Virus record (IMG/VR): IMGVR_UViG_3300027971_000004
Location: 1 to 59,567 of that record
DNA: 59,567 nucleotides
From: a virus
Direction: 5' to 3' (one strand)
Every line of letters starts with the position of its first letter. The stretch's first letter is position 1. Under the pieces are notes generated by a model. That model was not told where the DNA came from. It did not search any database and saw only the letters and a list, made by a program, of their open reading frames with translations. This document shows, piece after piece, positions 6,375 to 13,647 of this stretch. The position numbers were made by a program, and so were the translations under genes.

Positions 6375-6719
6375 ATGAGCGAACGAACGAGCCGCGGCTT
6401 GTCGGCCGACGCTGTTGTGGCTGTGCGCAAGCGGCGGCTAGGCACGCTGCCATTTGCCTTGGCTTTGCGGTGCTGCGATATCGGGGAAGCCCAAGACAGC
6501 GCGGGCAACGTGTACTTGACAACGTGGGGGCGGAATCTTTCCGACACCGATCAGAAGTGGTACGTCCGCGAGACTCGCTTCCACCCGATCTGGATGGGCG
6601 CTGACGATGGAAGCTGTGAATTGATCCTCGGCAGCCCTCGCAGCGGCGATGCGCTGGTCGGGTGGGTGAAGGACGGGCTGCGGCTTGGCGAAAACCCTGC
6701 GTGGGAGGAGGTGAAGTGA
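6375..6719 (+). CDS. Early protein, 114 aa, unknown
   Basis: ATG 6375 follows AGGAGGGAG; the in-frame GTG at 6372 is less likely. The first 30 residues are basic, the rest is mixed with several Trp. The stop overlaps the next start (TGATG). No motif recognised. Confidence 0.7.
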   Translation: MSERTSRGLSADAVVAVRKRRLGTLPFALALRCCDIGEAQDSAGNVYLTTWGRNLSDTDQKWYVRETRFHPIWMGADDGSCELILGSPRSGDALVGWVKDGLRLGENPAWEEVK

Positions 6720-6913
6720 TGGCTAAGACTGGTGACTTTGTGTACGTGGATCGCGATGTGTTTGTTGCCTCTCCCCAGAGAAGCGGCAGGCTTGTGAAGT
6801 GCGAGGTCTTGGAGGACAGCGGGCCGAGCCAGACCTACCTGACAAAGACTGATGGTAGCGGCTCACCGATGTACGTGTTCAACCGTGAACTGAAGGAGGG
6901 CAGCGATGGCTAA
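6719..6913 (+). CDS. Small early protein with MAK leader, 64 aa
   Basis: ATG 6719 overlaps the previous stop; GGAGG lies upstream. It starts MAKTG and is beta-rich ('DFVYVDRDVFV', 'GRLVKCEVLE', 'PMYVFNREL'), possibly a small barrel. First of six neighbouring genes that begin with MAK or a similar Lys-rich leader. Confidence 0.7.
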   Translation: MAKTGDFVYVDRDVFVASPQRSGRLVKCEVLEDSGPSQTYLTKTDGSGSPMYVFNRELKEGSDG

Positions 6914-7238
6914 GAAGAAAGCTGAAGATGGCATTGTGATCTCGGGGTTTGGCATCCTGACGATCAGCGTAAGGCTGGAACTGCACGTTGATGAGGACAT
7001 GTTCAATGTCCCTACCGTGCTGCAGCACAAAGTCCAGACGGTGATCCCTGATCCAGGCGTTGGCAAGTCCCACAATCCCGACCGCCTCATGTCTGCTGGC
7101 GAGGTGTTCGGTGCGGACATGGGCCGTGTGGCCCACCATTTCCGCGAGGCCCTGGCTGACCATGAGGACATGGCCAAGGGGTTTGCTCGCGAAATGCAGG
7201 ACTGGGCGAAGGATCACGGGAGGAAGACAAGTGGCTAA
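6906..7238 (+). CDS. Early protein with MAKKK leader, 110 aa
   Basis: ATG 6906 overlaps the previous gene by 8 bases and has GGAGGG upstream. After MAKKK comes a beta-rich section ('GIVISGFGILTISVRLEL') and then a helical C-terminus. Unknown function. The leader is shared with the genes at 7231 and 7442. Confidence 0.7.
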   Translation: MAKKKAEDGIVISGFGILTISVRLELHVDEDMFNVPTVLQHKVQTVIPDPGVGKSHNPDRLMSAGEVFGADMGRVAHHFREALADHEDMAKGFAREMQDWAKDHGRKTSG

Positions 7239-7449
7239 GAAGAAACACCATCCGGACTACGAACCGGACATTGAGTGCGGGTCGCTGTACCTACAGAAGG
7301 AAGTCGCCGTGCAGATGATGCTGGCGATTGCCTACTCGCTCAAGCACAACGAGTCGATGGATGACCTGGATAAGCAGCGGCTGTGCGTGGCAGCCACTGT
7401 GATCAACGATGTGTTCGACCTTGGGGCAGGGGAGGTGAGTGATGGCTAA
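7231..7449 (+). CDS. Early protein with MAKKK leader, GTG start, 72 aa
   Basis: GTG 7231 is eight bases after GGGAGG and keeps the leader MAKKK found in its neighbours; the open frame extends upstream only as overlap with the previous gene. The body is helical ('LQKEVAVQMMLAIAYSLKHN') and soluble. Function unknown. Confidence 0.7.
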   Translation: MAKKKHHPDYEPDIECGSLYLQKEVAVQMMLAIAYSLKHNESMDDLDKQRLCVAATVINDVFDLGAGEVSDG

Positions 7450-7840
7450 GAAGAAGGCAAGCAAGCAGCCAGTGGCTGCGGAGTACAAGTTCCTTGATGA
7501 CGTTCGCGACAAGGTGCCGCACCTGCTAGAGCAGGCGGCGTCTTTGCTGCCGTTCGATGATGTGATCAGCGAGCAGTGGATCGATGTTGAGGAAGGGTGC
7601 TTTGGCGTTGGATTCGACCTAGACGGCAGGGTCTGCCCGTCCCGCGTGTACTCGCTGTACGGCGCACGCATCTATGCCGACCGAGTGGTCCTCTTCTCTG
7701 ACATGCACACTCCAGCAGACGATACCTACCGCGAACAGTACGAAAGCGACATGCCCAGGCTGTGGTCCCTGCTGCGGCAGATTCCTCGCCCCGTGCATTC
7801 GTTTGGCGTTTGGACCGCAGCATTGAATGGAGGTGAGTGA
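7442..7840 (+). CDS. Early protein with MAKKK leader, 132 aa
   Basis: ATG 7442 overlaps the previous gene by 8 bases. After MAKKKASKQP the protein is acidic with mixed structure; 'SRVYSLYGARIYADRVVLFS' is beta-rich. It ends in a TGATG overlap with the next gene. Not recognised. Confidence 0.7.
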   Translation: MAKKKASKQPVAAEYKFLDDVRDKVPHLLEQAASLLPFDDVISEQWIDVEEGCFGVGFDLDGRVCPSRVYSLYGARIYADRVVLFSDMHTPADDTYREQYESDMPRLWSLLRQIPRPVHSFGVWTAALNGGE

Positions 7841-8076
7841 TGGGGTTCAATGTTGATCAGGCCAACGCGGCGAAGCAGCGGCGGAACGAATTGATGACAG
7901 CCACCGACAGGTACGCCAAGGCGCACCAGCGAGTGCATCGGTCGCCGCGACTGCGTAAGTATGCGAGCATCATCTTGGCAGACCTCGGCGGTCGCCATTG
8001 GGAGTGGGTTACCTACGCCCGGGTGAAGGAGATCGAAGCATGGGCACAGAAGATTAAGGAGGACAGCGATGAGTGA
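7840..8076 (+). CDS. Small basic protein, 78 aa
   Basis: ATG 7840 overlaps the previous stop and has GGAGGTGA upstream. The protein is basic and helical with a Tyr/His/Arg-rich centre ('RYAKAHQRVHRSPRLRKY') and could bind nucleic acid. No recognised motif. Confidence 0.65.
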   Translation: MGFNVDQANAAKQRRNELMTATDRYAKAHQRVHRSPRLRKYASIILADLGGRHWEWVTYARVKEIEAWAQKIKEDSDE

Positions 8077-8251
8077 CGATCACACCGAGGCTGCGATCTG
8101 GGCGGAGGGCACGCCTTACAAGGCTGACGAACTGCTGCATGGGTGGCGTGAGTGGCTGGAATACAACCGGGACGGCGCGGATTTGGCCTGGTGGTGCGAG
8201 AACATTATGCATATCCCTAGCACAAAGGAGGATCGCGATGGCGTTGTCTAA
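8069..8251 (+). CDS. Small acidic protein, 60 aa
   Basis: ATG 8069 overlaps the previous gene by 8 bases and follows AAGGAGG. Acidic and Trp-rich ('WREWLEYNRDG', 'AWWCEN'). It overlaps the next gene by 14 bases. Unknown. Confidence 0.65.
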   Translation: MSDDHTEAAIWAEGTPYKADELLHGWREWLEYNRDGADLAWWCENIMHIPSTKEDRDGVV

Positions 8252-8570
8252 GAAGAAGGCCGACCGCAAGCTGCCGTGCATCGGCATCTGGTCGCTGATT
8301 GCAACATGCGAGCCTACTGCAGGCAACACGCTGGTTGGGCTGTGGCTTGACGATGACGGCGCACAGCGTATCGAATTCTTCTGTGCCTTCTATGTGGACA
8401 AGGACGGCGAAGGCGTTGACCCGGACGATCTGAATCCTGGCGACGAGTACAGCATCACCTACCGATCACGGCAGGGTGGCAACACTGCGTTCTGGGACGA
8501 GGAGATTGATCCGCCTGACTACTGGGCGGATTGCAGGCTATTGATCCCGGCATGGGGAGGAGACAAGTGA
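8238..8570 (+). CDS. Early protein with Lys-rich leader, 110 aa
   Basis: ATG 8238 is preceded by AAAGGAGG. It starts MALSKKKADRK, a variant of the MAKKK leader, followed by a beta-rich body ('IGIWSLIATCE', 'NTLVGLWLDDDG', 'EFFCAFYVD') with acidic loops. The stop overlaps the next start by one base (TGATG). Function unknown. Confidence 0.7.
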   Translation: MALSKKKADRKLPCIGIWSLIATCEPTAGNTLVGLWLDDDGAQRIEFFCAFYVDKDGEGVDPDDLNPGDEYSITYRSRQGGNTAFWDEEIDPPDYWADCRLLIPAWGGDK

Positions 8571-8794
8571 TGGCTAAAGGTAACAAGGCAGATAGCGAGC
8601 GATTCATAAAGGTCATCTTCAGTGCGGCATCTATAGCCGACGCTGCCCGTGAGCTTGGCGTTTCTCGCCAGGCCGTGAGCGCCCGGCTGCAGAGATGGAA
8701 GGACTCCGGGGTGACCGGACTCCCGGAGTTTGACAAGAGTCTGGACACGGATTTGGTGCAAGAGATCGTCAACAAGCACCGCAACAAGAAGTAA
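8570..8794 (+). CDS. Helix-turn-helix DNA-binding protein, 74 aa
   Basis: ATG 8570 overlaps the previous stop and follows GGGAGGAG. Residues 20-45 ('IADAARELGVSRQAVSARLQ') form a clear helix-turn-helix, so the product probably binds DNA as a small regulator. The rest is a short helical tail with Lys at the end. It belongs to the MAK-leader group (MAKGNK). Position late in the early operon would suit a feedback repressor or Cro-like role, but no target is shown. Confidence 0.75.
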   Translation: MAKGNKADSERFIKVIFSAASIADAARELGVSRQAVSARLQRWKDSGVTGLPEFDKSLDTDLVQEIVNKHRNKK

Positions 8795-8838
8795 TCGCCT
8801 GCGTTGGGCGATGTAGTTGATGACACAGGGGGTATTGA

Positions 8839-9258
8839 ATGAGCGATCAGCCGACGATGAGCAGCCTGTTTGGTGGAGAGAAAGATCGACCAGAACTCCC
8901 AGAGGACCTTCTTCAATGGGTCTTTCACCAAGACTTTATGGTTCAAGCCACAGGCAGGCCAATCAACACTCGGTATCTGTGCCAAGCGTTGCGTGACCTG
9001 AGAGCCGCCAGCTACGGGGTCAATGTCCATGAGGTTCGCCTTGCATGGCAGATGCTCTTGGATACAGCAGGCCCCCAGTTGACGGGCATGTTCATACGCG
9101 GCGGAGACTGGAAGCGGTTCGCTCCGCCCTGCGACAGCAAGACAGACACCCCTTCCAACGTGACGGTGTGGAAAGACTTCGACCACAGGGTGGTGGTTCG
9201 CAGACAGTTTGTTGGCGAGGTGCCGACAGACATTTCCTTTAGCGTGGAGAGCTTGTAA
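8839..9258 (+). CDS. Early protein, 139 aa, unknown
   Basis: ATG 8839, with GGGGG about seven bases upstream, follows a 44-bp gap, the longest since 2447. The protein is helical in the first 90 residues ('LPEDLLQWVFHQDFM', 'RYLCQALRDLRAA') and more mixed after. No domain recognised. The stop TAA shares a base with the next start (TAATG). Confidence 0.7.
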   Translation: MSDQPTMSSLFGGEKDRPELPEDLLQWVFHQDFMVQATGRPINTRYLCQALRDLRAASYGVNVHEVRLAWQMLLDTAGPQLTGMFIRGGDWKRFAPPCDSKTDTPSNVTVWKDFDHRVVVRRQFVGEVPTDISFSVESL

Positions 9259-9326
9259 TGGACAAGGATGTCCTGGTTGAGCTTGTGATTGTGGTGATCC
9301 GTGTCATTCTGGAGAACATACGATGA
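9258..9326 (+). CDS. Micro-ORF, 22 aa, hydrophobic
   Basis: ATG 9258 overlaps the previous stop; the product is a short hydrophobic helix ('VLVELVIVVIRVILEN'). It overlaps the next micro-ORF by ATGA. The chain of overlaps from 8839 to the recombinase is its main support; no ribosome site of its own. Confidence 0.4.
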   Translation: MDKDVLVELVIVVIRVILENIR

Positions 9327-9400
9327 GCGAGATGGCTGACTTTTTCCTTGGTTCTTTGATAGTATTAGTTGTCCTATTCTTCTCGTCACTGAGGAGCTGA
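9323..9400 (+). CDS. Micro-ORF, 25-aa membrane peptide
   Basis: ATG 9323 overlaps the previous micro-ORF, with GGAG upstream. The product is one membrane-spanning segment ('FFLGSLIVLVVLFFSS') with few other residues. Its stop overlaps the recombinase start (TGATG). It may be a small membrane peptide or may only couple translation of the recombinase to the operon. Confidence 0.5.
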   Translation: MSEMADFFLGSLIVLVVLFFSSLRS

Positions 9401-10185
9401 TGCTATACCTATACGCCCGTGTGTCCACCGACAAGCAGGAGAACGGCCGCGAGGCCCAAGTCTCCAGGCTCCAGCAGTGGGTCGCTGACAAAGGCTTGTC
9501 GGTGGACGGTGTGTACCTGGACGAGGATGTGTCTGCGTTCTCTGTGTCACTGCCAGACCGACCGGCTGGCAAGCAGCTGTGGGATGTCCTCGCACCAGGC
9601 GATACGGTCCTGATGACCAAGATCGACCGCGGCTTCCGGCGCTGGGCCGATGCCGCAGTCACACACGCTAGGTGGAAAGACCTCGGTGTGTCGCTGCGGT
9701 TTACGGACATGGACTTCGACCTGTCCACGCCGCAGGGCGAGTTGTTCTTCTCGCAGATTGTGGCGTTCAGTCAGTACGAATCACGCATGCACGGGCAACG
9801 CAAGCGTGAGGTCTACGCCAACAAGCGGCAGAGCGGACTGCCCTACAACCAGCTGCGTCCGTTCGGCTGGCTGTCAGTGAAGGGTAAGTCTGGCCGGCTG
9901 GAATCCTGGCAGCCCTGCCTTGCGGAGCAGGAGCTTGGCCGGCGGGTTGTGGCGATGCGGAAGCAGGGGATGACCTGCTCTAAGATCGCCCTCGTCCTTT
10001 GCCATGAGGGACTGAGGAAGCCGGTGAGGAAGAAGGGTTCGTCCGGTTACTATCACGTGAACGATGTGTTCCTTCTGGAGCGTGCGGCGAAAGCCGGATA
10101 TCCAAAGCTGCCGCGAGGTTTCTGGCTAGCTCCCGACTACGCACAGAAGCTAGACGCAATGAGATGTCATGGTCTTCCGCTATAG
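9400..10185 (+). CDS. Serine recombinase (resolvase/invertase fold), 261 aa
   Basis: The N-terminal catalytic domain has 'YARVSTDKQ' with the nucleophile at Ser9, then 'TKIDRGFRR' (the conserved Arg region) and the long E-helix 'SQYESRMHGQRKREVY'. After about residue 145 a short DNA-binding domain follows ('GMTCSKIALVL' near residue 200). It is far shorter than large serine integrases (450-700 aa), so it is more like a phage resolvase, invertase or compact integrase. ATG 9400 has GAGGAG upstream and overlaps the preceding micro-ORF. Its last 206 bases lie antisense to the 3' end of the sigma-like gene. With a tyrosine integrase also present, dimer resolution or DNA inversion is a possible job. 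Confidence 0.9.
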   Translation: MLYLYARVSTDKQENGREAQVSRLQQWVADKGLSVDGVYLDEDVSAFSVSLPDRPAGKQLWDVLAPGDTVLMTKIDRGFRRWADAAVTHARWKDLGVSLRFTDMDFDLSTPQGELFFSQIVAFSQYESRMHGQRKREVYANKRQSGLPYNQLRPFGWLSVKGKSGRLESWQPCLAEQELGRRVVAMRKQGMTCSKIALVLCHEGLRKPVRKKGSSGYYHVNDVFLLERAAKAGYPKLPRGFWLAPDYAQKLDAMRCHGLPL

Positions 10186-10612
10186 TCCTGAGCGTATGAC
10201 CCGACTCAAACCTGTCGCTTGCCATCTGCTGGTGTTCTTCGGGCAGGTCTTGGATCGCCAGCCCTAGGTAGTCAGGGTTCTCTAGCAGGGGCAGCATGTC
10301 TTCTGCTTCCTGCAGGCTGATCTTCCAATCGCCGGGCTGGCGGGTCACCTTCTTGATCGACTTGTACATGCTGTTCATTATCGCACGGGCGAAGTATGCC
10401 TTGGGGTAAGGCAGTCGCTTCTTGTCGTACGTGCGGGCTGCCTTGGTGAGGGCGAGGAACCCTTCCCCTTCCAGGTCTGGGAGCAGCACTGACTTCTGCC
10501 ACGGCGGGCGGTTCTGAACGAAGAACCTTGCCAGCATCTTGGCAAGGGGAACGTACTCAGCCGCTAACTCTTGACGCTTCTTTGAGAGTCGCAATCTCTT
10601 TTGCATGTTCAT
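9980..10612 (-). CDS. Sigma-70-like factor, about 210 aa
   Basis: Residues 10-90 look like sigma region 2: 'QELAAEYVPLAKMLARFF', 'DLEGEGFLALTKAARTYDKK' and 'YFARAIMNSMYKSIKK'. After a linker, 'LPEEHQQMASDRF' and 'HTLRTIAEDHDIS' correspond to region 4 with its helix-turn-helix. The start is uncertain (ATG 10627, 10612 or 10606) because all overlap the upstream membrane protein gene. It probably redirects host RNA polymerase, perhaps to late promoters. The final 40 residues are low-complexity. Region 4 is partly encoded opposite the recombinase 3' end. Confidence 0.75.
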   Translation of the reverse strand: MNMQKRLRLSKKRQELAAEYVPLAKMLARFFVQNRPPWQKSVLLPDLEGEGFLALTKAARTYDKKRLPYPKAYFARAIMNSMYKSIKKVTRQPGDWKISLQEAEDMLPLLENPDYLGLAIQDLPEEHQQMASDRFESGHTLRTIAEDHDISLRLASVRSRELARNLAAALDIRLSPHAPEGTHRSRDSNRTNPSSSPASSVPHGKGRGRS

Positions 10613-10784
10613 CCAGTCGGTGCTCATGCTCAAGCAACGCTCGTCGGAGTTCTTCCACAATCTCTGGAAGAGCCTCCACGCTGCTGGCAATCACAGCCAC
10701 CTTGGCATGGATTGAGAAAGCCCATGGAGCAACCGCACAAGCGGCCGTCAGGGCGAGCATCCATACCTCAACATCAATCGTCAT
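10557..10784 (-). CDS. Small membrane protein with coiled coil, 75 aa
   Basis: ATG 10784 has GGGAGG seven bases upstream. One membrane segment near the N-terminus ('WMLALTAACAVAPWAF') is followed by an acidic coiled coil ('VEELRRALLEHEHRLDEHAK'). This layout occurs in phage holins and in lysis-region membrane proteins. The last part overlaps the sigma-like gene. Confidence 0.65.
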   Translation of the reverse strand: MTIDVEVWMLALTAACAVAPWAFSIHAKVAVIASSVEALPEIVEELRRALLEHEHRLDEHAKEIATLKEASRVSG

Positions 10785-11001
10785 GCGCAACCTCCCTCAC
10801 CATCTTGACTAGCATGATCCCCGCATAGGGGTGAAGCTGCCCTTCCTCAACGTGCAACTTGACCATGCCTACACATTCTTCGGTTCGCTCGGGGAAGTAG
10901 GAGTAGATGTGAGTCTCTCCATTGAGCTTGGCGATGACACGGTTAAGGCGTCGAAAGCCTGGCCTCGGATCGTCTGCATATCCTTCCGATTCATAATCCA
11001 T
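10774..11001 (-). CDS. Small soluble protein, 75 aa
   Basis: ATG 11001 gives an acidic protein 'MDYESEGYADD' followed by a mixed body ('LNGETHIYSYFPERTEECVG'). It overlaps the next gene by 11 bases. It shares about 130 bases, in another frame, with the membrane-protein frame 10869-11123. I believe this frame over the shared part, because codon use looks normal and the hydrophobic signal of the other frame is all upstream of it. Confidence 0.6.
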   Translation of the reverse strand: MDYESEGYADDPRPGFRRLNRVIAKLNGETHIYSYFPERTEECVGMVKLHVEEGQLHPYAGIMLVKMVREVAHDD

Positions 11002-11123
11002 TTCGCTATCCAGTTGCTCACCAGTGAAATGAGTACGGGCAACACAAACAAGATGAAGAATGACCCGCACTCAGGGTGCATCCGCAGGTATGTCTCCTTC
11101 ATCCTGCGCCGGTAGGTGCGCAT
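10869..11123 (-). CDS. Possible small membrane protein, 84 aa
   Basis: From ATG 11123 the frame encodes a basic start, then a clear membrane segment ('FFILFVLPVLISLVSNWIAK'). After that it becomes Ser/Thr/Pro-rich, where it overlaps the 75-aa gene at 10774-11001. The membrane half looks real; the tail may be chance coding. Lysis-region membrane protein is a possible role. No good ribosome site. Confidence 0.45.
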   Translation of the reverse strand: MRTYRRRMKETYLRMHPECGSFFILFVLPVLISLVSNWIAKWIMNRKDMQTIRGQAFDALTVSSPSSMERLTSTPTSPSEPKNV

Positions 11124-11224
11124 GGAGATCGCACCATCAGGGACTACAAGCAGGCCGACAAGGGCGACTTCCCTGGAGTGGGCACTGATTCCCCGTGCGC
11201 CTGATTCGTACAGGCAGAGGTCTG

Positions 11225-11476
11225 CTACTTCCGTGGCTTGCAGTCTTTGCACTCCGGAAGAAGGACAGACTTGGCCTTGCACTTGCACCCGGGCGGGCAG
11301 GCACAGTCGGTCACATGCCCGTCGCCGTGGATAATCTTGCCGTTCTTGCATAGGCCGCAGCACTTCTCTGGCACAGCAACTGCTTTGGTGTGCAGGGTGT
11401 ACGAAGCGTTGACTGCAACGGCCGCGGAATAATCCGGGGCCGCAAGTCCCAAGAGAATCAGCAGAGTCTTAACCAT
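11225..11476 (-). CDS. Exported Cys-rich protein, 83 aa
   Basis: A short hydrophobic start ('TLLILLGLAA') reads as a signal peptide. The mature part has nine Cys in 'CCGLCKNG', 'HGDGH', 'CACPPGCKCK' and 'CKDC'. I associate this arrangement with small exported proteins of Planctomycetes and their phages. The start ATG 11476 overlaps the stop of the papain-like protease gene by 8 bases, so they are probably translated together. Disulphide-stabilised or metal-binding envelope protein is a fair guess. Confidence 0.7.
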   Translation of the reverse strand: MVKTLLILLGLAAPDYSAAVAVNASYTLHTKAVAVPEKCCGLCKNGKIIHGDGHVTDCACPPGCKCKAKSVLLPECKDCKPRK

Positions 11477-12422
11477 GGTTCAGTAGCCCTATGGTTCCGT
11501 AGTCGGGGAGACGCTGCGGCGGGAACCCGTCAACTGACCCATACGCATAGCAGTCCCCGCCCGCCACGCATACAGCCCAGTCATCCGCCTTTGTGACAAT
11601 CATTCCAGGCACCCAGGCGGGGTAGTCGGACGGCCATTCCTTCGGCGGCTGATTCCATTTGCCCCAGCTATTCTGGATAAAGAACACATCGAACGGCCAG
11701 TGCTTCCTTGTGAAGTCCATGCCAACCGTCGCCATTGAATGCGACCATCCGCCCGATGTTCTCGGGTGAATGTTCTGGCTGTTCGGCGCCGCGGCCCATG
11801 ATGCAAACTGACCAGACGCCAAGCAGTATCCGTTCGCGAGCGCGTCCCTGGCATCGCTTACATGCGCCACCTGCCGGATGATTCCTACACGGTGCGCGCG
11901 GCACAATTCCTTGACGTTCTCGGGCACGCCAGTCGATCCCCAGCCTGTGCCTATGCGACTTGTATATTTAGATAGATCGACAACGCCTTCATACTTCTTC
12001 CTGATGAGGAAGCCGACCTCGTTCTCAAACATTGCCGCAACCGCTGGCGACATGCCCTGTCCAGAGTGGCCGCGGCACCCGTACGTAGGCTCTGTGGCAC
12101 CGCGAGAGACGAAGCCCTCTGGCTTCTTGGCTATTGCTATTTGCACTGCGCGTGAACCGTCTCTGGCATTGCGGGCCGCGTGGCTGGAACAGTCCCCGGT
12201 GTCTTGGACTTCAGTGAACGACAGCGGGTCAAGTGCCTGCACGTACGGCCACAGCAATGCCCTCTTGCCCTCTCCACTCCCGGCCATGTTTGGCTCAGAA
12301 TAGATCGGTTGTTTCATGGAGTCTAGGAAGAGTGCGCGGTCACGCGGGCTGTCGATGTAGCCAGTCAGGCCGTCGCTTTCATACGCCTGCAGCATGCCAA
12401 GTGGAGTTCCGTTGTCAGCCAC
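11469..12422 (-). CDS. Papain-like cysteine protease (C1 family), 317 aa
   Basis: Three catalytic motifs are in order: Cys78 in 'VQDTGDCSSHAA', His228 in 'GGWSHSMATVG' and Asn251 in 'FIQNSWGKW'; Gln73 could supply the oxyanion hole. No propeptide or signal peptide is visible. The start is GTG 12422 with GGAGG six bases upstream, overlapping the endonuclease VII gene by 8 bases. C1 proteases are rare in phages. Its place beside a subtilisin-like protease, exported proteins and small membrane proteins suggests envelope lysis or entry; a role on host proteins inside the cell is the alternative. Confidence 0.85.
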   Translation of the reverse strand: MADNGTPLGMLQAYESDGLTGYIDSPRDRALFLDSMKQPIYSEPNMAGSGEGKRALLWPYVQALDPLSFTEVQDTGDCSSHAARNARDGSRAVQIAIAKKPEGFVSRGATEPTYGCRGHSGQGMSPAVAAMFENEVGFLIRKKYEGVVDLSKYTSRIGTGWGSTGVPENVKELCRAHRVGIIRQVAHVSDARDALANGYCLASGQFASWAAAPNSQNIHPRTSGGWSHSMATVGMDFTRKHWPFDVFFIQNSWGKWNQPPKEWPSDYPAWVPGMIVTKADDWAVCVAGGDCYAYGSVDGFPPQRLPDYGTIGLLNHG

Positions 12423-13068
12423 GCCTCACCTCCATGCGCCGGTTGCGGAGATACGATATTCCAGCAGACAAAATGCCTGGGTTATCCCTGGCACCGCCAA
12501 GCATGCGATTGCACCCGCCGCAAAGCGTGCCCCTCACTGCGCCAGTTGTATGGCAATGATCAATGTTCTTTTTGGATGGCGAAGAAAACCCATCTCCGCA
12601 GATTTCGCATTGGCTAACTGCGCATTGTTTCTTGCACTCATCGAACGACAGCTTGTATATGCTGGACCTGTTGCGAATGCTGGCACAGTCTCGGCATTCT
12701 TTTCTCAGGCCACCGACTCTTTTTTTGTCTCGCGGAAATTGAGATGCCGGCTTCAATTCACCGCAGTCACAACAAGTCTTCTCGGTTAGCGTGACGGGAT
12801 GGGACGCAAGTCTCTTTCTGGCAGCGTTGCATTCCTTGCACTCATGCTGCAGCCCTGACGCCCGGTGCTTGGCCCTGTTAAAGCAGTCGGCCGGCAAGGT
12901 TTTCTTGCAAGAGAAACATTCCTGCCCCGCGACAGTGACGGGAATGTTTAGGCTCTTTGCCTTGAAGTTCCTGCAGTCCTTGCATGAAGGCTGATAGCCA
13001 TTCCTGCATGGGCTAAATGCGTCCAGCGGTTTGATCTCTTTGCACACAGTGCAAGACTTCTCACTCAC
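12415..13068 (-). CDS. Recombination endonuclease VII-like protein, 217 aa
   Basis: The C-terminal domain has the endonuclease VII signature: 'CEICGDG', 'NIDHCHTTGAVRGTLC', 'GCNRMLGGARDNP'. These supply the two CxxC zinc pairs and the catalytic Asp-His. Before it are three zinc-knuckle repeats of the form KxCxxC...KP..F...G...xCKxC. The family cuts branched DNA (Holliday junctions), which phages need before packaging. GTG 13068 overlaps the previous stop. The triple knuckle array is longer than in T4 endonuclease VII. Confidence 0.85.
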   Translation of the reverse strand: MSEKSCTVCKEIKPLDAFSPCRNGYQPSCKDCRNFKAKSLNIPVTVAGQECFSCKKTLPADCFNRAKHRASGLQHECKECNAARKRLASHPVTLTEKTCCDCGELKPASQFPRDKKRVGGLRKECRDCASIRNRSSIYKLSFDECKKQCAVSQCEICGDGFSSPSKKNIDHCHTTGAVRGTLCGGCNRMLGGARDNPGILSAGISYLRNRRMEVRRG

Positions 13069-13483
13069 ACTGACGCTCCACTGCGGTCATTCCGGCGGCG
13101 ATCTTCGCTGCCAAGTCTCGGTCGATGGGGAGGTTGTCCAGCGAGTAATACTCGGAGAGAACCTTGTCCACAGCCACATCAAGGCCGGGGTATTTCTTGG
13201 GTAGGTCGGTTCCACCCGCGGCCAGCCGCAGCGCATCGGCATAGATGCTGCGCCAGGCTGCCGTGGTAGTGATCAGCTGGCCCTGGTCCCTGCTGATGAC
13301 ATCAGCCAGCGCACCATAGATGCTGGCGAGTTTCGCCCGGTCGGAGGAGGAGGCCGACTGGAGGGCGACAGCGACGGGACCCGTGGCGGCTGGCCGCGGG
13401 GAACTGACAAACGACGCTGCAACCAACGCGGCTGCAAGCGCGAGCGGGATTAGCCGAGTAGGGCTTTGAGCAGTTGGCTGCAT
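13061..13483 (-). CDS. Exported or anchored protein, 140 aa
   Basis: The N-terminus 'RLIPLALAAALVAASFV' is a signal peptide or membrane anchor. The remainder is helical and soluble ('AKLASIYGALADVISRDQG'). ATG 13483 lies inside the end of the previous small membrane gene (34-base overlap). Possible spanin-like or periplasmic lysis helper; no family recognised. Confidence 0.65.
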   Translation of the reverse strand: MQPTAQSPTRLIPLALAAALVAASFVSSPRPAATGPVAVALQSASSSDRAKLASIYGALADVISRDQGQLITTTAAWRSIYADALRLAAGGTDLPKKYPGLDVAVDKVLSEYYSLDNLPIDRDLAAKIAAGMTAVERQCE

Positions 13484-13647
13484 GCTTCCACCACCTGGGG
13501 GTTGTTGGATGATTCCTTGATAGCCATCACTGCTTCAATGCTCTGCATGGTGTTGGTTCGCTTCGGCAACTTCACGTTGGGAAGAACGAACTGCACCACA
13601 AGAACGATGGCCAGGATGGAGAGGGCGATGATCTGAAAGGGCGTCAT
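13450..13647 (-). CDS. Small membrane protein, 65 aa
   Basis: One N-terminal membrane segment ('IIALSILAIVLVVQFVL') and a short soluble helix. ATG 13647 overlaps the subtilase stop (ATGA). Holin-like size and position between two envelope-directed genes; not proven. Confidence 0.65.
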   Translation of the reverse strand: MTPFQIIALSILAIVLVVQFVLPNVKLPKRTNTMQSIEAVMAIKESSNNPQVVEACSQLLKALLG

